A DNA stretch of 47,305 nt, from positions 1 through 47,305 of the forward strand of contig JAIEQG010000074.1 in NCBI GenBank assembly GCA_019747905.1. The letters run 5' to 3'. Shown here in pieces: positions 8,211-16,531 of this stretch. This stretch comes from Burkholderiales bacterium. GTDB lineage: Bacteria; Pseudomonadota; Gammaproteobacteria; Burkholderiales; Ga0077523. Position 1 is the first letter of the stretch. Each line of letters begins with the position of its first letter. The notes beneath the pieces were generated by a model that was not told the origin of the DNA, made no database searches, and saw nothing but the letters and a program-made list of their open reading frames with translations. Made by a program: the position numbers and the translations under genes.

Positions 8211-8300
8211 CCCCCACCCTAGCCCTCACCCACCTCTGGTGGGGGAGGGGACGTACACCCCTTCCCCCAGCTGTGCTGGGGGAAGGTTGGGATGGGGGCG
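8211..8300 (+). repeat. GC-rich intergenic element, type B, copy 1
   Basis: This fills most of the gap between the convergent ppk and binding-protein genes. Its core (8261-8298) is a hairpin of CTTCCCCC with GGGGGAAG, followed by GTTGGGATGGGGG. The same core recurs at 11647-11683 and 36251-36290. A second small hairpin (CCCACC..GGTGGG) precedes it. Confidence 0.75.
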
Positions 8301-8307
8301 CTCAGCC

Positions 8308-9492
8308 CTACTGCCCCACCGCCTCCAGCACCTTCCACTCACCGCCGGCGACTTCGTACACCGTAATGGTGCCAGCGCGCAGATCGCCCTTCTCGTCATA
8401 GGCGATGTTCGCCGACGTCACACCCGCGCGTTGCGTGCGCGCGAGTTCCGGCAGGTAGCGCGCCGGTTCGGTGGAATCGGCGCGCTTCATCGCCTCGATC
8501 AGCGTCATCGCACCGTCGTACGCATAGGGTGAATACACTTCGACCTCGGCACCGAACTTCGCCTTGTACTTTTCGGCGTACTCGCTGCCGCCGGGCATGC
8601 GCTCGAGCGGCAACCCGGCGAGCGACGCGACCGTTCCATCGGCGGCGGGACCGGCCAGCTTCAGGTAGTTCGCGGACTTCACCATCTCGCCGCCCAGCAA
8701 TCGCGCCTTCACGCCGAGCTGTTTCATCTGCTTGGCGATCGGGCCCGCCTGGGCGTCCGCACCACCGAAGAACACGGCGTCCGGCTTCTCTTTCTTGATG
8801 CTGGTGAGGATCGCCGCGAAGTCGGTCGCCTTGTCGCTGGTGTAGTCGCGCTTGACGATCTCGGCGCCGGCAGCCTTGGCCGCGGCTTCGAACTGGTCCG
8901 CGAGACCCTGACCGTAGGCCGTGCGGTCATCCACGACGGCGATGCGTTTCGCCCTGAGCTTCTCCACGGCGAAGCGCCCGAGCACGCTGCCCTGCTGCAC
9001 GTCGTTGGTCATCATCCGGAAAGTGGTCTTGAAGCCGCTGGCCGTGTAGGCCGGAGCAGTGGCCATCGCGAGTTGCGGGACACCGGCGTCGGCGTAGATG
9101 CGCGAGGCCGGGATGCTCGTGCCCGAATTGAAATGCCCGAGCATGCCCTTGATGCCGGCATCGACGAGTTTCTGCGCGACCACGCCGCCGCGTGCGGGGT
9201 CGGCCTGGTCATCTTCTGCCAGCAGTTCGAATCGCACGGCCTTGCCGCCGATCGTCGGCTTCGCAGCGTTGACTTCGTCGATCGCGAGGCTGAGGCCGTT
9301 GCGCATCTCAGCGCCGTAGTGCGCCTGTGCGCCCGTGAGCGGCGCGGCAAAGCCCAGCTTCACGACTTCCTCGTTGGTCGCTGCCACCGGCGGTGGAGCC
9401 TTGGGCGCTTCCTCCTTGCTGCCGCAGCCCGCCAGTGCTGCCAGCGTCAACATCGGACCGATCCAGACCGCTACGCGTCGCAGGTTCGTCAT
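8308..9492 (-). CDS. Branched-chain amino acid ABC transporter, substrate-binding lipoprotein
   Basis: This is a periplasmic receptor of the LivJ/LivK (Peripla_BP_6) family, 394 residues. The start is the ATG of MTNLRRVAVWIG. It opens a lipoprotein signal peptide ending in the lipobox LAALAGC near residue 22. The mature part has the family pattern VVKLGFAAPLTGAQAHYG, GVVAQKLVDAGIKGMLGHFNSG and KAKRIAVVDD-like central segments. The frame stays open about 1 kb further upstream, but that is antisense to the CYTH-CHAD gene. No permease or ATPase genes are adjacent, so it is an orphan receptor and its ligand is uncertain. A probable type B repeat lies between it and ppk. Confidence 0.9.
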   Translation of the reverse strand: MTNLRRVAVWIGPMLTLAALAGCGSKEEAPKAPPPVAATNEEVVKLGFAAPLTGAQAHYGAEMRNGLSLAIDEVNAAKPTIGGKAVRFELLAEDDQADPARGGVVAQKLVDAGIKGMLGHFNSGTSIPASRIYADAGVPQLAMATAPAYTASGFKTTFRMMTNDVQQGSVLGRFAVEKLRAKRIAVVDDRTAYGQGLADQFEAAAKAAGAEIVKRDYTSDKATDFAAILTSIKKEKPDAVFFGGADAQAGPIAKQMKQLGVKARLLGGEMVKSANYLKLAGPAADGTVASLAGLPLERMPGGSEYAEKYKAKFGAEVEVYSPYAYDGAMTLIEAMKRADSTEPARYLPELARTQRAGVTSANIAYDEKGDLRAGTITVYEVAGGEWKVLEAVGQ

Positions 9493-9597
9493 GGCATTCC
9501 CTTCGCGAGTAGATCGGCCGGATTGTAGATCGACCCGGCGAGCATCTGCTCCGGTACACTCGATGGCCCCGTCGAAACAACGCTGTCCGCCGCGCCC

Positions 9598-11127
9598 GTG
9601 GCTACTGAAACCGAACTCAAACTCGCGGTCGAGCCTGCCGACCTCAACCGGCTCGGCAAGAGCGCGTTGCTGGCCACGGCCGCGCGCTCGAAGCCGACGC
9701 TGCGTTCGGTCTACAGCGTCTACTACGACACCCCGGAGCGCGATCTTGCCCGCCGCGGCATGGCGTTGCGATTGCGCAAGGTGGCAGGCCGCTGGGTGCA
9801 GACTCTCAAGACCGCGGGAACGACCCAGGCCGGCTTGCACTCGCGCGGCGAGTTCGAAGCCAACGCGGCGGCGCAATTGCTCAACTTCGTCGCGCTTGCA
9901 GCCACGCCGGCGCAGGACCTGTTCGCGGACCCGGACTTGCGCATGCGTCTTCAGCCGCTGTTCGTCACGGAGTTCAAGCGGTCCACGCGCATGGTGGAGA
10001 TCCATCCGGGTGAACTCGCCGAACTGTGCGTCGACCGCGGCACCATCACGAGCGGTGCGCGCCAGGAGCCGATCAGCGAGATCGAACTCGAGTTGACGCA
10101 GGGCGACCCGGTGCATCTGTTCGATTTCGCGCGCCGCCTGATCGTCGAGGTTCCTCTCACCGTCGAGAACGCGAGCAAGGCTGAACGTGGCTACGCACTG
10201 CTCACCGGCGCCCGCTCGGCGCCGGCGAAGGCGCAGGCGCCCGCGCTCGAAGCGGCGATGCCGGTGCCCGACGCATTTCGCGTCATCGCCGGCGAATGCC
10301 TGCGCCAGCTCCAGGCCAATGATCGCGGCGTGCTCGCTGCGGACGATGTCGAGTACGTTCATCAGGCACGGGTGGCGATCCGCCGCTTGCGTTCGGCGTT
10401 CGGCTTGTTCCGCAAGGTAGTACCCAAGGCTGCGGTGGCAACGGTGCTCGGCGCCGTGAAGGAATTGGGCACGAAGCTGGGCGGCGCCCGCGACTGGGAC
10501 GTGTTCGTCACCGAAACGCTGGCAGGGGCAGCGCACTCGTTTCCCGATCATCCTGGTTTCAGGATGATCGCCAACCTCGCGGATGCGGCGCGCGCGGCTG
10601 CACGCCAGCAGGCGCGATCCGCCATTGCCGCAACCGCCTATACCGTCCTGCTGCTGGACCTCGGCGCACTACTCGCCGCCCAGGCCTGGCGCACCAGCCT
10701 CGACGACGAAGGGCGTGCACTCGAAGCGATGACCATCGGCGGCTTCGCGGCCATGGTGCTCGATGCCCAGTGGCGACGGGTGCGGCGCGCCGGCAAGGGT
10801 CACCGCGATCTCGCGCCGGCCGAGCTGCACGCGCTGCGCATCGAAGTGAAGAAGCTGCGCTATGCGATCGAGTTCTTCCAGGCTCTGCATGCACGCAAGG
10901 CGGTACGATCGTTCCTGGATCACGCGGCCGATCTGCAGGAGATCCTGGGTGCGCTGAACGACGCCACCGTCACGTCACATCTGCTCGATACATTGAAGGC
11001 CGATGACCGTTCCGTCGTGGAAGCCGCAGGCATCGTGCGTGGCTGGGGCGCGGCCCGCGTGCACGACGGACGAAGTCGCTTCGAAGGCGCATGGAAGCGC
11101 TTCGAAGCAGCGCAACCCTACTGGTAG
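9598..11127 (+). CDS. CYTH-CHAD domain protein (inorganic triphosphatase-like)
   Basis: This 509-residue protein starts at GTG. The N-terminal CYTH domain has the signature ETELKL (ExExK), then VYYDTPERDLARRGMALRLR, the motifs lining the triphosphate tunnel in YgiF-like enzymes. The C-terminal CHAD domain (about residues 220-500) has the conserved His/Arg/Lys helices VHQARVAIRRLRSAF and LHALRIEVKKLRYAIEFF, which bind polyphosphate in characterised CHAD proteins. Likely activity is hydrolysis of inorganic triphosphate with targeting to polyphosphate granules. That fits the location between ppk, ppx and phoU. sixA follows 8 bp later. The CHAD part contains a perfect 10-bp inverted repeat in the DNA (10546-10569). 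Confidence 0.92.
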   Translation: MATETELKLAVEPADLNRLGKSALLATAARSKPTLRSVYSVYYDTPERDLARRGMALRLRKVAGRWVQTLKTAGTTQAGLHSRGEFEANAAAQLLNFVALAATPAQDLFADPDLRMRLQPLFVTEFKRSTRMVEIHPGELAELCVDRGTITSGARQEPISEIELELTQGDPVHLFDFARRLIVEVPLTVENASKAERGYALLTGARSAPAKAQAPALEAAMPVPDAFRVIAGECLRQLQANDRGVLAADDVEYVHQARVAIRRLRSAFGLFRKVVPKAAVATVLGAVKELGTKLGGARDWDVFVTETLAGAAHSFPDHPGFRMIANLADAARAAARQQARSAIAATAYTVLLLDLGALLAAQAWRTSLDDEGRALEAMTIGGFAAMVLDAQWRRVRRAGKGHRDLAPAELHALRIEVKKLRYAIEFFQALHARKAVRSFLDHAADLQEILGALNDATVTSHLLDTLKADDRSVVEAAGIVRGWGAARVHDGRSRFEGAWKRFEAAQPYW

Positions 11128-11135
11128 CACTTCCC

Positions 11136-11588
11136 ATGGACCTCCTGCTCTGGCGTCACGCCGAAGCCTTCGACGGCACTCCCGATATCGACCGGCGGCT
11201 CACGCCGAAAGGGCACAAGCAGGCCGAAGCGATCGCCGCGTGGCTTGCCGACCGGCTGCCGAAGCAGACCCGTATCCTCGTCAGCCCGGCAGTTCGAACT
11301 CAGGAGACGGCGCAGGCGCTGAAGCGCCGTTTCGAGACCGTGGCTTCGATCGCGCCAGGAGCCGATGCGACTGCGGTTCTCGCCGCGGCCGATTGGCCGA
11401 ATGCGACCGGCGCGGTCCTGGTCGTCGGACATCAGCCGACGCTGGGCGAGACGGCCGCGTTACTGCTGGCGGATGAGACGCGGGAGTTCAGCGTCAAGAA
11501 GGGCGGCTTGTGGTGGCTGAGCCACCGCGTACGCGGCGAGCTGGAGCAGGTGGTGTTGCGGGCGGTGGTGAATCCGGATCTGGTGTGA
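11136..11588 (+). CDS. sixA: Phosphohistidine phosphatase SixA
   Basis: SixA is a small histidine phosphatase that removes phosphate from phosphohistidine, for example on HPt domains or PtsO. The start at ATG 11136 gives 150 residues beginning MDLLLWRHAEAF, whose RHA corresponds to the catalytic RHG/RHA motif. VSPAVRTQETAQAL and VVGHQPTLGETAALL carry the remaining conserved Arg and the second active-site His. An upstream ATG at 11091 overlaps the CYTH-CHAD gene and would add a non-conserved extension. It is probably co-transcribed with the CYTH-CHAD gene. Confidence 0.92.
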   Translation: MDLLLWRHAEAFDGTPDIDRRLTPKGHKQAEAIAAWLADRLPKQTRILVSPAVRTQETAQALKRRFETVASIAPGADATAVLAAADWPNATGAVLVVGHQPTLGETAALLLADETREFSVKKGGLWWLSHRVRGELEQVVLRAVVNPDLV

Positions 11589-11646
11589 GGGTGGCCGCAG
11601 CGCGGGACTTGCCCCCGCCAAAGCCTGGGAAGGCGATGTACATCTC

Positions 11647-11683
11647 CTTCCCCCGCGACGGCGGGGGAAGGTTGGGATGGGGG
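11647..11683 (+). repeat. GC-rich intergenic element, type B, copy 2
   Basis: CTTCCCCC-GCGACGGC-GGGGGAAG followed by GTTGGGATGGGGG lies between the convergent sixA and ppx genes. It has the same core as copies 1 and 3. The stem could act as a bidirectional transcription barrier, but no U-tract follows it. Confidence 0.75.
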
Positions 11684-11730
11684 TCGCAAGCGCAGCCCCG
11701 CGCGCGCTTGCCTTCGCTCCAGCGCTGCGC

Positions 11731-13293
11731 CTACTCCGTCGCCGGGTCGAAACTGCCCTCGATCTCGTCCAGCGCCGGTATCGCGAGATCGAACCCGATC
11801 GAGCGCCATTCGCGGATCTCGCTGCGCAACGCTGCCGCCGTCAGCGGATAGCGCGCCAGCCAGGCCGCCGGCAGGTCGATCTCGAAGGTACGTTCGCGGA
11901 AGGCCGCTTCGATCTTCGGCAACGCCACCGCACTGCGCGATCGATGGAACAGACAAGCGAGCCGCAACGCCATGATCATCGCCCAGTCGTGCGGACCGGT
12001 CACGAGCGGCCGCACTTTCTCGAGCGCGCCGCGATGCGCGAGCACGATCAGGCTCAGGTGCTGCTGCTCCATCTTGGAGAATCCCGGCATGTCGGCGTTG
12101 GCGACGATATAGGCCGAATGCTTGTGGTACCCGGTGTGCGCGACGGTGAGGCCGATCTCGTGCAGCAGCGCGGCCCACGACAGCAGCTGCCGCGAAGCCT
12201 CGTTCTCGTGGGCGTCCCCACCCGCGAGCGCCGCGTGGAACTCGAGTGCGAGCTTGTCGACGCGACGTGCCTGCAGCGTGTCGACGTGATAGCGCTTGTC
12301 GAACTGCCGCACCGTGGTGTCGCGCATGTCCTTGTGATGGAAGCGCCCGAGCATGTCGTAGAGAATGCCCTGCCGCATCGCCCCGGTCGCGAGGATCATG
12401 TCCTTCACGTCGAGTTCCTCGAAGATCGCATGCATGATCGCGAAGCCACCCGGCAACACCTGCGCGCGATCCGCCTTGAGACCGGGCAGATCGAGCCGGT
12501 CGATATCCCCGGCCTTCAGCAGCATCGAGCGCAGGCGCTCCATGCCATCGCGGGTGATGCCGCCGTTGGACCAGCCGTTGGCCGCGATCAGCTCGCCGAT
12601 GGTGCGCGCCGTGCCGGACGATCCCACCGCCTGTTTCCAGTGGCCGCGCGAGAAATCGCGTTCGATGGTCTGCAGTTCGATGCGGGCGGCGAGCTCGGCC
12701 TGCTTCAGGCTGCCTTTGGTGATGCGCCCCCCCTCGAAGTAGCGCAGCGTGTAGCTCACGCAACCCATGTAGAGGCTTTCCAGCTTCTGCGGCTTGTAGC
12801 CGCTGCCGATGATGAACTCGGTCGAGCCACCGCCGATGTCCACCACCATGCGCTTCTCCGTGGTGGGCGGCAGGCTGTGCGAGACGCCCAGGTAGATCAA
12901 GCGCGCCTCTTCCTTGCCGGCCACCACTTCGATTGGGAATCCGAGGGCGCTTTGCGCACGCGCCAGGAATTCCTTCGCGTTCTTCGCCACCCGCAGCGTG
13001 TTGGTGCCGACGGCGCGCACCGAAGCGGGATCGAAGCCGCGCAGGCGCTCGCCGAACCGATGCAGCGCATCCAGCGCGCGCTGCTGGGATTGTTCGTCGA
13101 GCCGCTTGTCCGCGCTCAGCCCCGCGGCGAGGCGCACGGCCTCACGCAGGGAATCGAGCGGATAGATCTGGTCGTCGACGACGCGCCCCACCTGGAGGCG
13201 GAAGCTGTTCGAGCCGAGATCGACAGCGGCGACGACCGACTGCTCGGCAGTCGAGGTAACGGGACGGTGCTGTAGAACTGCAGCTTCTGGCAT
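11731..13293 (-). CDS. ppx: Exopolyphosphatase
   Basis: Ppx hydrolyses terminal phosphates from polyphosphate; family members also convert pppGpp to ppGpp. The protein has 520 residues. It carries the ASKHA-fold phosphate-binding loops VAAVDLGSNSFRLQV (near residue 22) and VVDIGGGSTEFIIG (near 147). The C-terminal HD-like helical region includes the segment LSWAALLHEIGLTVAH. phoU lies upstream on the same strand with only a type A repeat between, so phoU-ppx may form one transcript. Together with ppk and CYTH-CHAD it makes a polyphosphate gene block. Confidence 0.95.
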   Translation of the reverse strand: MPEAAVLQHRPVTSTAEQSVVAAVDLGSNSFRLQVGRVVDDQIYPLDSLREAVRLAAGLSADKRLDEQSQQRALDALHRFGERLRGFDPASVRAVGTNTLRVAKNAKEFLARAQSALGFPIEVVAGKEEARLIYLGVSHSLPPTTEKRMVVDIGGGSTEFIIGSGYKPQKLESLYMGCVSYTLRYFEGGRITKGSLKQAELAARIELQTIERDFSRGHWKQAVGSSGTARTIGELIAANGWSNGGITRDGMERLRSMLLKAGDIDRLDLPGLKADRAQVLPGGFAIMHAIFEELDVKDMILATGAMRQGILYDMLGRFHHKDMRDTTVRQFDKRYHVDTLQARRVDKLALEFHAALAGGDAHENEASRQLLSWAALLHEIGLTVAHTGYHKHSAYIVANADMPGFSKMEQQHLSLIVLAHRGALEKVRPLVTGPHDWAMIMALRLACLFHRSRSAVALPKIEAAFRERTFEIDLPAAWLARYPLTAAALRSEIREWRSIGFDLAIPALDEIEGSFDPATE

Positions 13294-13335
13294 TCGACGA
13301 TGTTAACGCACGTCCATCGGAGAGACCTTGGCCGT

Positions 13336-13404
13336 CGCCGGGCCGCCCCAAGACGGCCAGCCCCCTGGGGGGAGGGGCCGCAGGCCCTTCGGGGGGAACG
13401 TCAC
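13336..13404 (-). repeat. GC-rich intergenic element, type A, copy 3
   Basis: Read on the minus strand it begins TGACGTTCCCCCCGAAGGGC three bases after the phoU stop (TAG at 13407-13409). It continues through CTGCGGCCCC, CCCCCC, AGGGGGCTGGCC and GGGCGGCCCGGCG. It sits between phoU and ppx on the same strand. Confidence 0.8.
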
Positions 13405-13406
13405 CT

Positions 13407-14114
13407 CTAGCCCATGATCTCGCGCTCGATTTCCTCGACGCTGACGTGGCGGACGTCCTTGCCCTTGACCATGTAGATCACGTATTCGGAGATGTTCTTG
13501 GCATGGTCACCGATGCGCTCGATCGCCTTCGCGATGAACAGGATTTCGATCGACGCGCTGATGGTGCGCGGATCTTCCATCATGAAGGTGATGAGCTGCC
13601 GGATCATCGAGCGGAACTCGTCGTCCACGTGCTGGTCCTGGCGCACCACTTCGGCGGAGGCCGACAGGTCGAGCCGCGCGAACGCGTCGAGCGACTTGTG
13701 CAGCATGCTGGTGGCGATGCCGGCCATGCGACGGATCTCGTTGAAGCGCGGCGACAGCAGGCGATCGCCCGAGCCGATCAGCTTGGCCATGCGGGCGATC
13801 TTGGCGGCTTCGTCGCCGATGCGCTCCAGATCCGTGATGGTCTTGACCACGGTCATGATCATGCGCAGGTCGCCGGCCGTGGGCTGGCGGCGGGCGATGA
13901 TCGTGCTGCAGTCCTCGTCGATGGCCACTTCGAGCCCGTTCACCTTGTGGTCGTTGTTGACCACCGAGCTGCACAGCTCGAAGTCGCCGGACATGAGTGC
14001 CTCGACCGCGAGCTTGATCTGCTCTTCGACCAGGCCGCCCATCTGGAGCACCCGGGACCTGAGGGCCTCGAGCTCGGCGTCGAACTGCTTGGAAGTGTGT
14101 TCGGATGAAGTCAT
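13407..14114 (-). CDS. phoU: Phosphate-specific transport system accessory protein PhoU
   Basis: PhoU mediates negative control of the PhoR/PhoB system and of Pst phosphate uptake. The product has 235 residues with two PhoU helical repeats. Metal-binding-type motifs are visible: EVAIDEDC and DLERIGDEAAKIARM in the first half, and HVDDEFRS and AIERIGDHAKNISEYV in the second. The start ATG is preceded by CGGAGGGATGCACCC, a good ribosome binding site. In many genomes phoU follows pstSCAB; here no pst genes are in view and it is paired with ppx. A palindrome, ACACTAGTGT, lies at 14163-14172 upstream. I cannot assign a clear Pho box. Confidence 0.95.
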   Translation of the reverse strand: MTSSEHTSKQFDAELEALRSRVLQMGGLVEEQIKLAVEALMSGDFELCSSVVNNDHKVNGLEVAIDEDCSTIIARRQPTAGDLRMIMTVVKTITDLERIGDEAAKIARMAKLIGSGDRLLSPRFNEIRRMAGIATSMLHKSLDAFARLDLSASAEVVRQDQHVDDEFRSMIRQLITFMMEDPRTISASIEILFIAKAIERIGDHAKNISEYVIYMVKGKDVRHVSVEEIEREIMG

Positions 14115-14215
14115 GGGTGCATCCCTCCGTGGGGATCGGGTTCGTGTTGTCGCCCGATCACGACACTAGTGTAAACGTGCTGCATGACAAAGGCGTGGCA
14201 GGAAGCGCTAGCCGC

Positions 14216-14878
14216 CTATCGCGTAAGGGTTTTCACGCCAGCCGACGTGCCGAGCAGCAGGACGTCGGCCGGTCGCCGGGCAAAGAGCCCGACCGTCACG
14301 ACGCCCTCGATCTGGTTGAGTTCCCCCTCCAGGGCCGCCGGGTCGAGGATGGTGAGCCCGTGCACGTCGAGGATCGCGTTGCCGTTGTCCGTGGTGAAAC
14401 CGGCCCGGAGTTCGGGCTGCCCGCCCGCGAGCTTCACGATGCGGCGCGCCACGTGGGACCGCGCCATCGGAATCACTTCCACCGGCAGCGGGAAGGCCCC
14501 AAGGGTGTCGACCAGCTTGGATTCATCGGCGATGCAGACGAACCTGGCCGCCACGCCGCCCACGATCTTCTCGCGCGTCAACGCGCCGCCGCCGCCCTTG
14601 ATCATCGCCATGTGGCGGGTGATTTCGTCCGCGCCGTCCACGTAAACCGGAATTTCATCCACGCTCGTCAGGTCCAGCACCGGAATGCCGAGTGCCTTCA
14701 GCCGCGCCGACGTGGCTTCCGAACTCGCGACCGCTCCGGCGATCCGCGCCCTGATGCCGCCCAGCGCCTGGATGAAGTGGTTGGCCGTGGAGCCGGTGCC
14801 CACGCCGATGATGGCGTCGTGGGGGACATGGGCGAGCGCGGCTTCGGCCGCGGCCTTCTTCTGTGCATCCTGGTTCAT
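14216..14878 (-). CDS. rpiA: Ribose-5-phosphate isomerase A
   Basis: RpiA interconverts ribose 5-phosphate and ribulose 5-phosphate in the non-oxidative pentose phosphate pathway. The product is 220 residues, normal length. Family motifs are [13 protein letters not shown] (phosphate loop), [23 protein letters not shown] with the catalytic Asp, [15 protein letters not shown] with the catalytic Lys/Glu region, and DNGNAILDV. It is divergent from ilvA; the 140 bp between them contains no strong promoter that I can name. Confidence 0.96.
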   Translation of the reverse strand: MNQDAQKKAAAEAALAHVPHDAIIGVGTGSTANHFIQALGGIRARIAGAVASSEATSARLKALGIPVLDLTSVDEIPVYVDGADEITRHMAMIKGGGGALTREKIVGGVAARFVCIADESKLVDTLGAFPLPVEVIPMARSHVARRIVKLAGGQPELRAGFTTDNGNAILDVHGLTILDPAALEGELNQIEGVVTVGLFARRPADVLLLGTSAGVKTLTR

Positions 14879-15022
14879 TGAGTGCCCATTTCACAGCGCT
14901 TGAAGCAGCAAGATTCGCGCCGCGGAGCATAGCTGGAGCCCGCAGTGGACTCAACGCGCGTGGCGACTATTTGGCGCCGCTGTTACCCTTCACCGTTTCC
15001 CGGCGGCCCGACCCCGACAGAC

Positions 15023-16531
15023 GTGAACGACGACTATCTCACCCGCATCCTCACCGCCCGCGTCTATGACGTAGCGGTGGAAACGCCCCTGGAGCGGGCG
15101 CCGTTGCTGTCGCGCCGGCTGGGCAACGACCTGCTCCTGAAGCGCGAAGACCTGCAGCCGGTGTTCTCGTTCAAGATCCGCGGCGCGTACAACAAGATGG
15201 CGCAGCTCACGACAGCGCAGTTGAAGCGCGGCGTGATCGCCGCCTCTGCCGGCAACCACGCCCAGGGGGTAGCCCTCTCCGCGCAGAAGCTCGGCTGCAA
15301 GGCAGTGATCGTGATGCCCGTCACCACGCCGCGGATCAAGGTGGACGCCGTGGCGGCGCGCGGGGCGAAGGTGGTGCTGGCCGGCGACTCCTACGACGAA
15401 GCCTATGCGCGCGCCCAGGAGATCGGCGCCAAGGATCGCCTTACCTTCGTACATCCGTACGACGATCCGGACGTGATCGCAGGCCAGGGCACGATCGGCA
15501 TGGAAATCCTGCATCAGCACCCCGGCCCGTTGCACGCCATCTTCGTGGCCGTGGGCGGCGGTGGCCTCATCTCGGGCATCGGTGCATATGTGAAGCGCTT
15601 GCGGCCCGACATCCGTATCATCGGGGTGGAGCCGGCCGATGCCGACTCAATGGCGCAATCGCTGGCCGCCGGTCATCGGGTCAAGCTCGCGCAGGTGGGC
15701 CTGTTCGCCGACGGGGTCGCAGTCAAGCAGGTGGGTGAGGAGACGTTTCGCCTGGCCCGCGAAGTGGTGGACGAGATGGTGCTGGTGGACAACGATGCGA
15801 TCTGCGCGGCGATCAAGGACGTGTTCGAGGACACGCGCGTGATCCTCGAGCCGGCCGGCGCGCTCGCCGTGGCCGGTGCCAAGGCCTGGACCGAACGCCA
15901 CCGCGCCCGCAACCGCACCCTGGTGGCCATCGCCTGCGGCGCCAACATGAACTTCGACCGCCTGCGGTTCGTCGCGGAACAGGCCGAACTGGGCGAACGG
16001 CGCGAAGCCGTGCTGGCGGTCACGATTCCCGAACGCCCGGGTAGCTTCCGCCGCTTCTGCAAGGTGATCGGCAATCGCAACGTCACGGAATTCAACTACC
16101 GCTTCGCCGATGCCGCCCAGGCCCACGTCTTCGTCGGGCTGCAGGTGGACGGGCGCGACGAGATCAAGGACATCCTGCGCAGCCTGCGCGGCGCCGGGCT
16201 GGCGGCCCAGGACTTCAGCGACAACGAGATGGCCAAGACGCACGTCCGGCACATGGTCGGCGGCCGCGCCCCGGAAGTGGCGGACGAACTGCTCTACCGG
16301 TTCGAATTCCCCGAACGCCCCGGCGCGCTCATGCGCTTCCTCGAGGCCATGAGCCCCGACTGGAACATCAGCCTGTTCCACTACCGCAACCACGGCGCGG
16401 ATTTCGGCCGGGTGCTGGTCGGCATCCAGGTGCCGCGGCGCACGCGGCAGGCATTCCGGCGTTTCCTCCGGGAACTCAATTACCGCCACTGGGACGAAAC
16501 CGGTAACCCCGCATTCCGATTGTTCCTCTGA
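15023..16531 (+). CDS. ilvA: Threonine dehydratase (biosynthetic)
   Basis: This PLP enzyme deaminates threonine to 2-oxobutanoate, the first step of isoleucine synthesis. With GTG 15023 (VNDDYLTRILTARVYDVA) the protein has 502 residues, close to E. coli IlvA. An ATG at 14945 would add a non-conserved leader. The PLP lysine lies in SFKIRGAYNKM, the phosphate-binding glycine loop is VGGGGLISG, and SAGNHAQGVA is conserved. The C-terminus has two ACT-like regulatory modules, starting near VTIPERPGSFRRF and FEFPERPGALMRF. These fit the allosteric type inhibited by isoleucine. The stop TGA shares one base with the slt ATG, indicating translational coupling. Confidence 0.95.
   Translation: MNDDYLTRILTARVYDVAVETPLERAPLLSRRLGNDLLLKREDLQPVFSFKIRGAYNKMAQLTTAQLKRGVIAASAGNHAQGVALSAQKLGCKAVIVMPVTTPRIKVDAVAARGAKVVLAGDSYDEAYARAQEIGAKDRLTFVHPYDDPDVIAGQGTIGMEILHQHPGPLHAIFVAVGGGGLISGIGAYVKRLRPDIRIIGVEPADADSMAQSLAAGHRVKLAQVGLFADGVAVKQVGEETFRLAREVVDEMVLVDNDAICAAIKDVFEDTRVILEPAGALAVAGAKAWTERHRARNRTLVAIACGANMNFDRLRFVAEQAELGERREAVLAVTIPERPGSFRRFCKVIGNRNVTEFNYRFADAAQAHVFVGLQVDGRDEIKDILRSLRGAGLAAQDFSDNEMAKTHVRHMVGGRAPEVADELLYRFEFPERPGALMRFLEAMSPDWNISLFHYRNHGADFGRVLVGIQVPRRTRQAFRRFLRELNYRHWDETGNPAFRLFL

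Noticed and set aside
14163..14172. ACACTAGTGT palindrome upstream of phoU as a Pho box
   Set aside because: It does not match the direct-repeat CTGTCAT pattern of PhoB sites. A 10-bp palindrome alone is insufficient.
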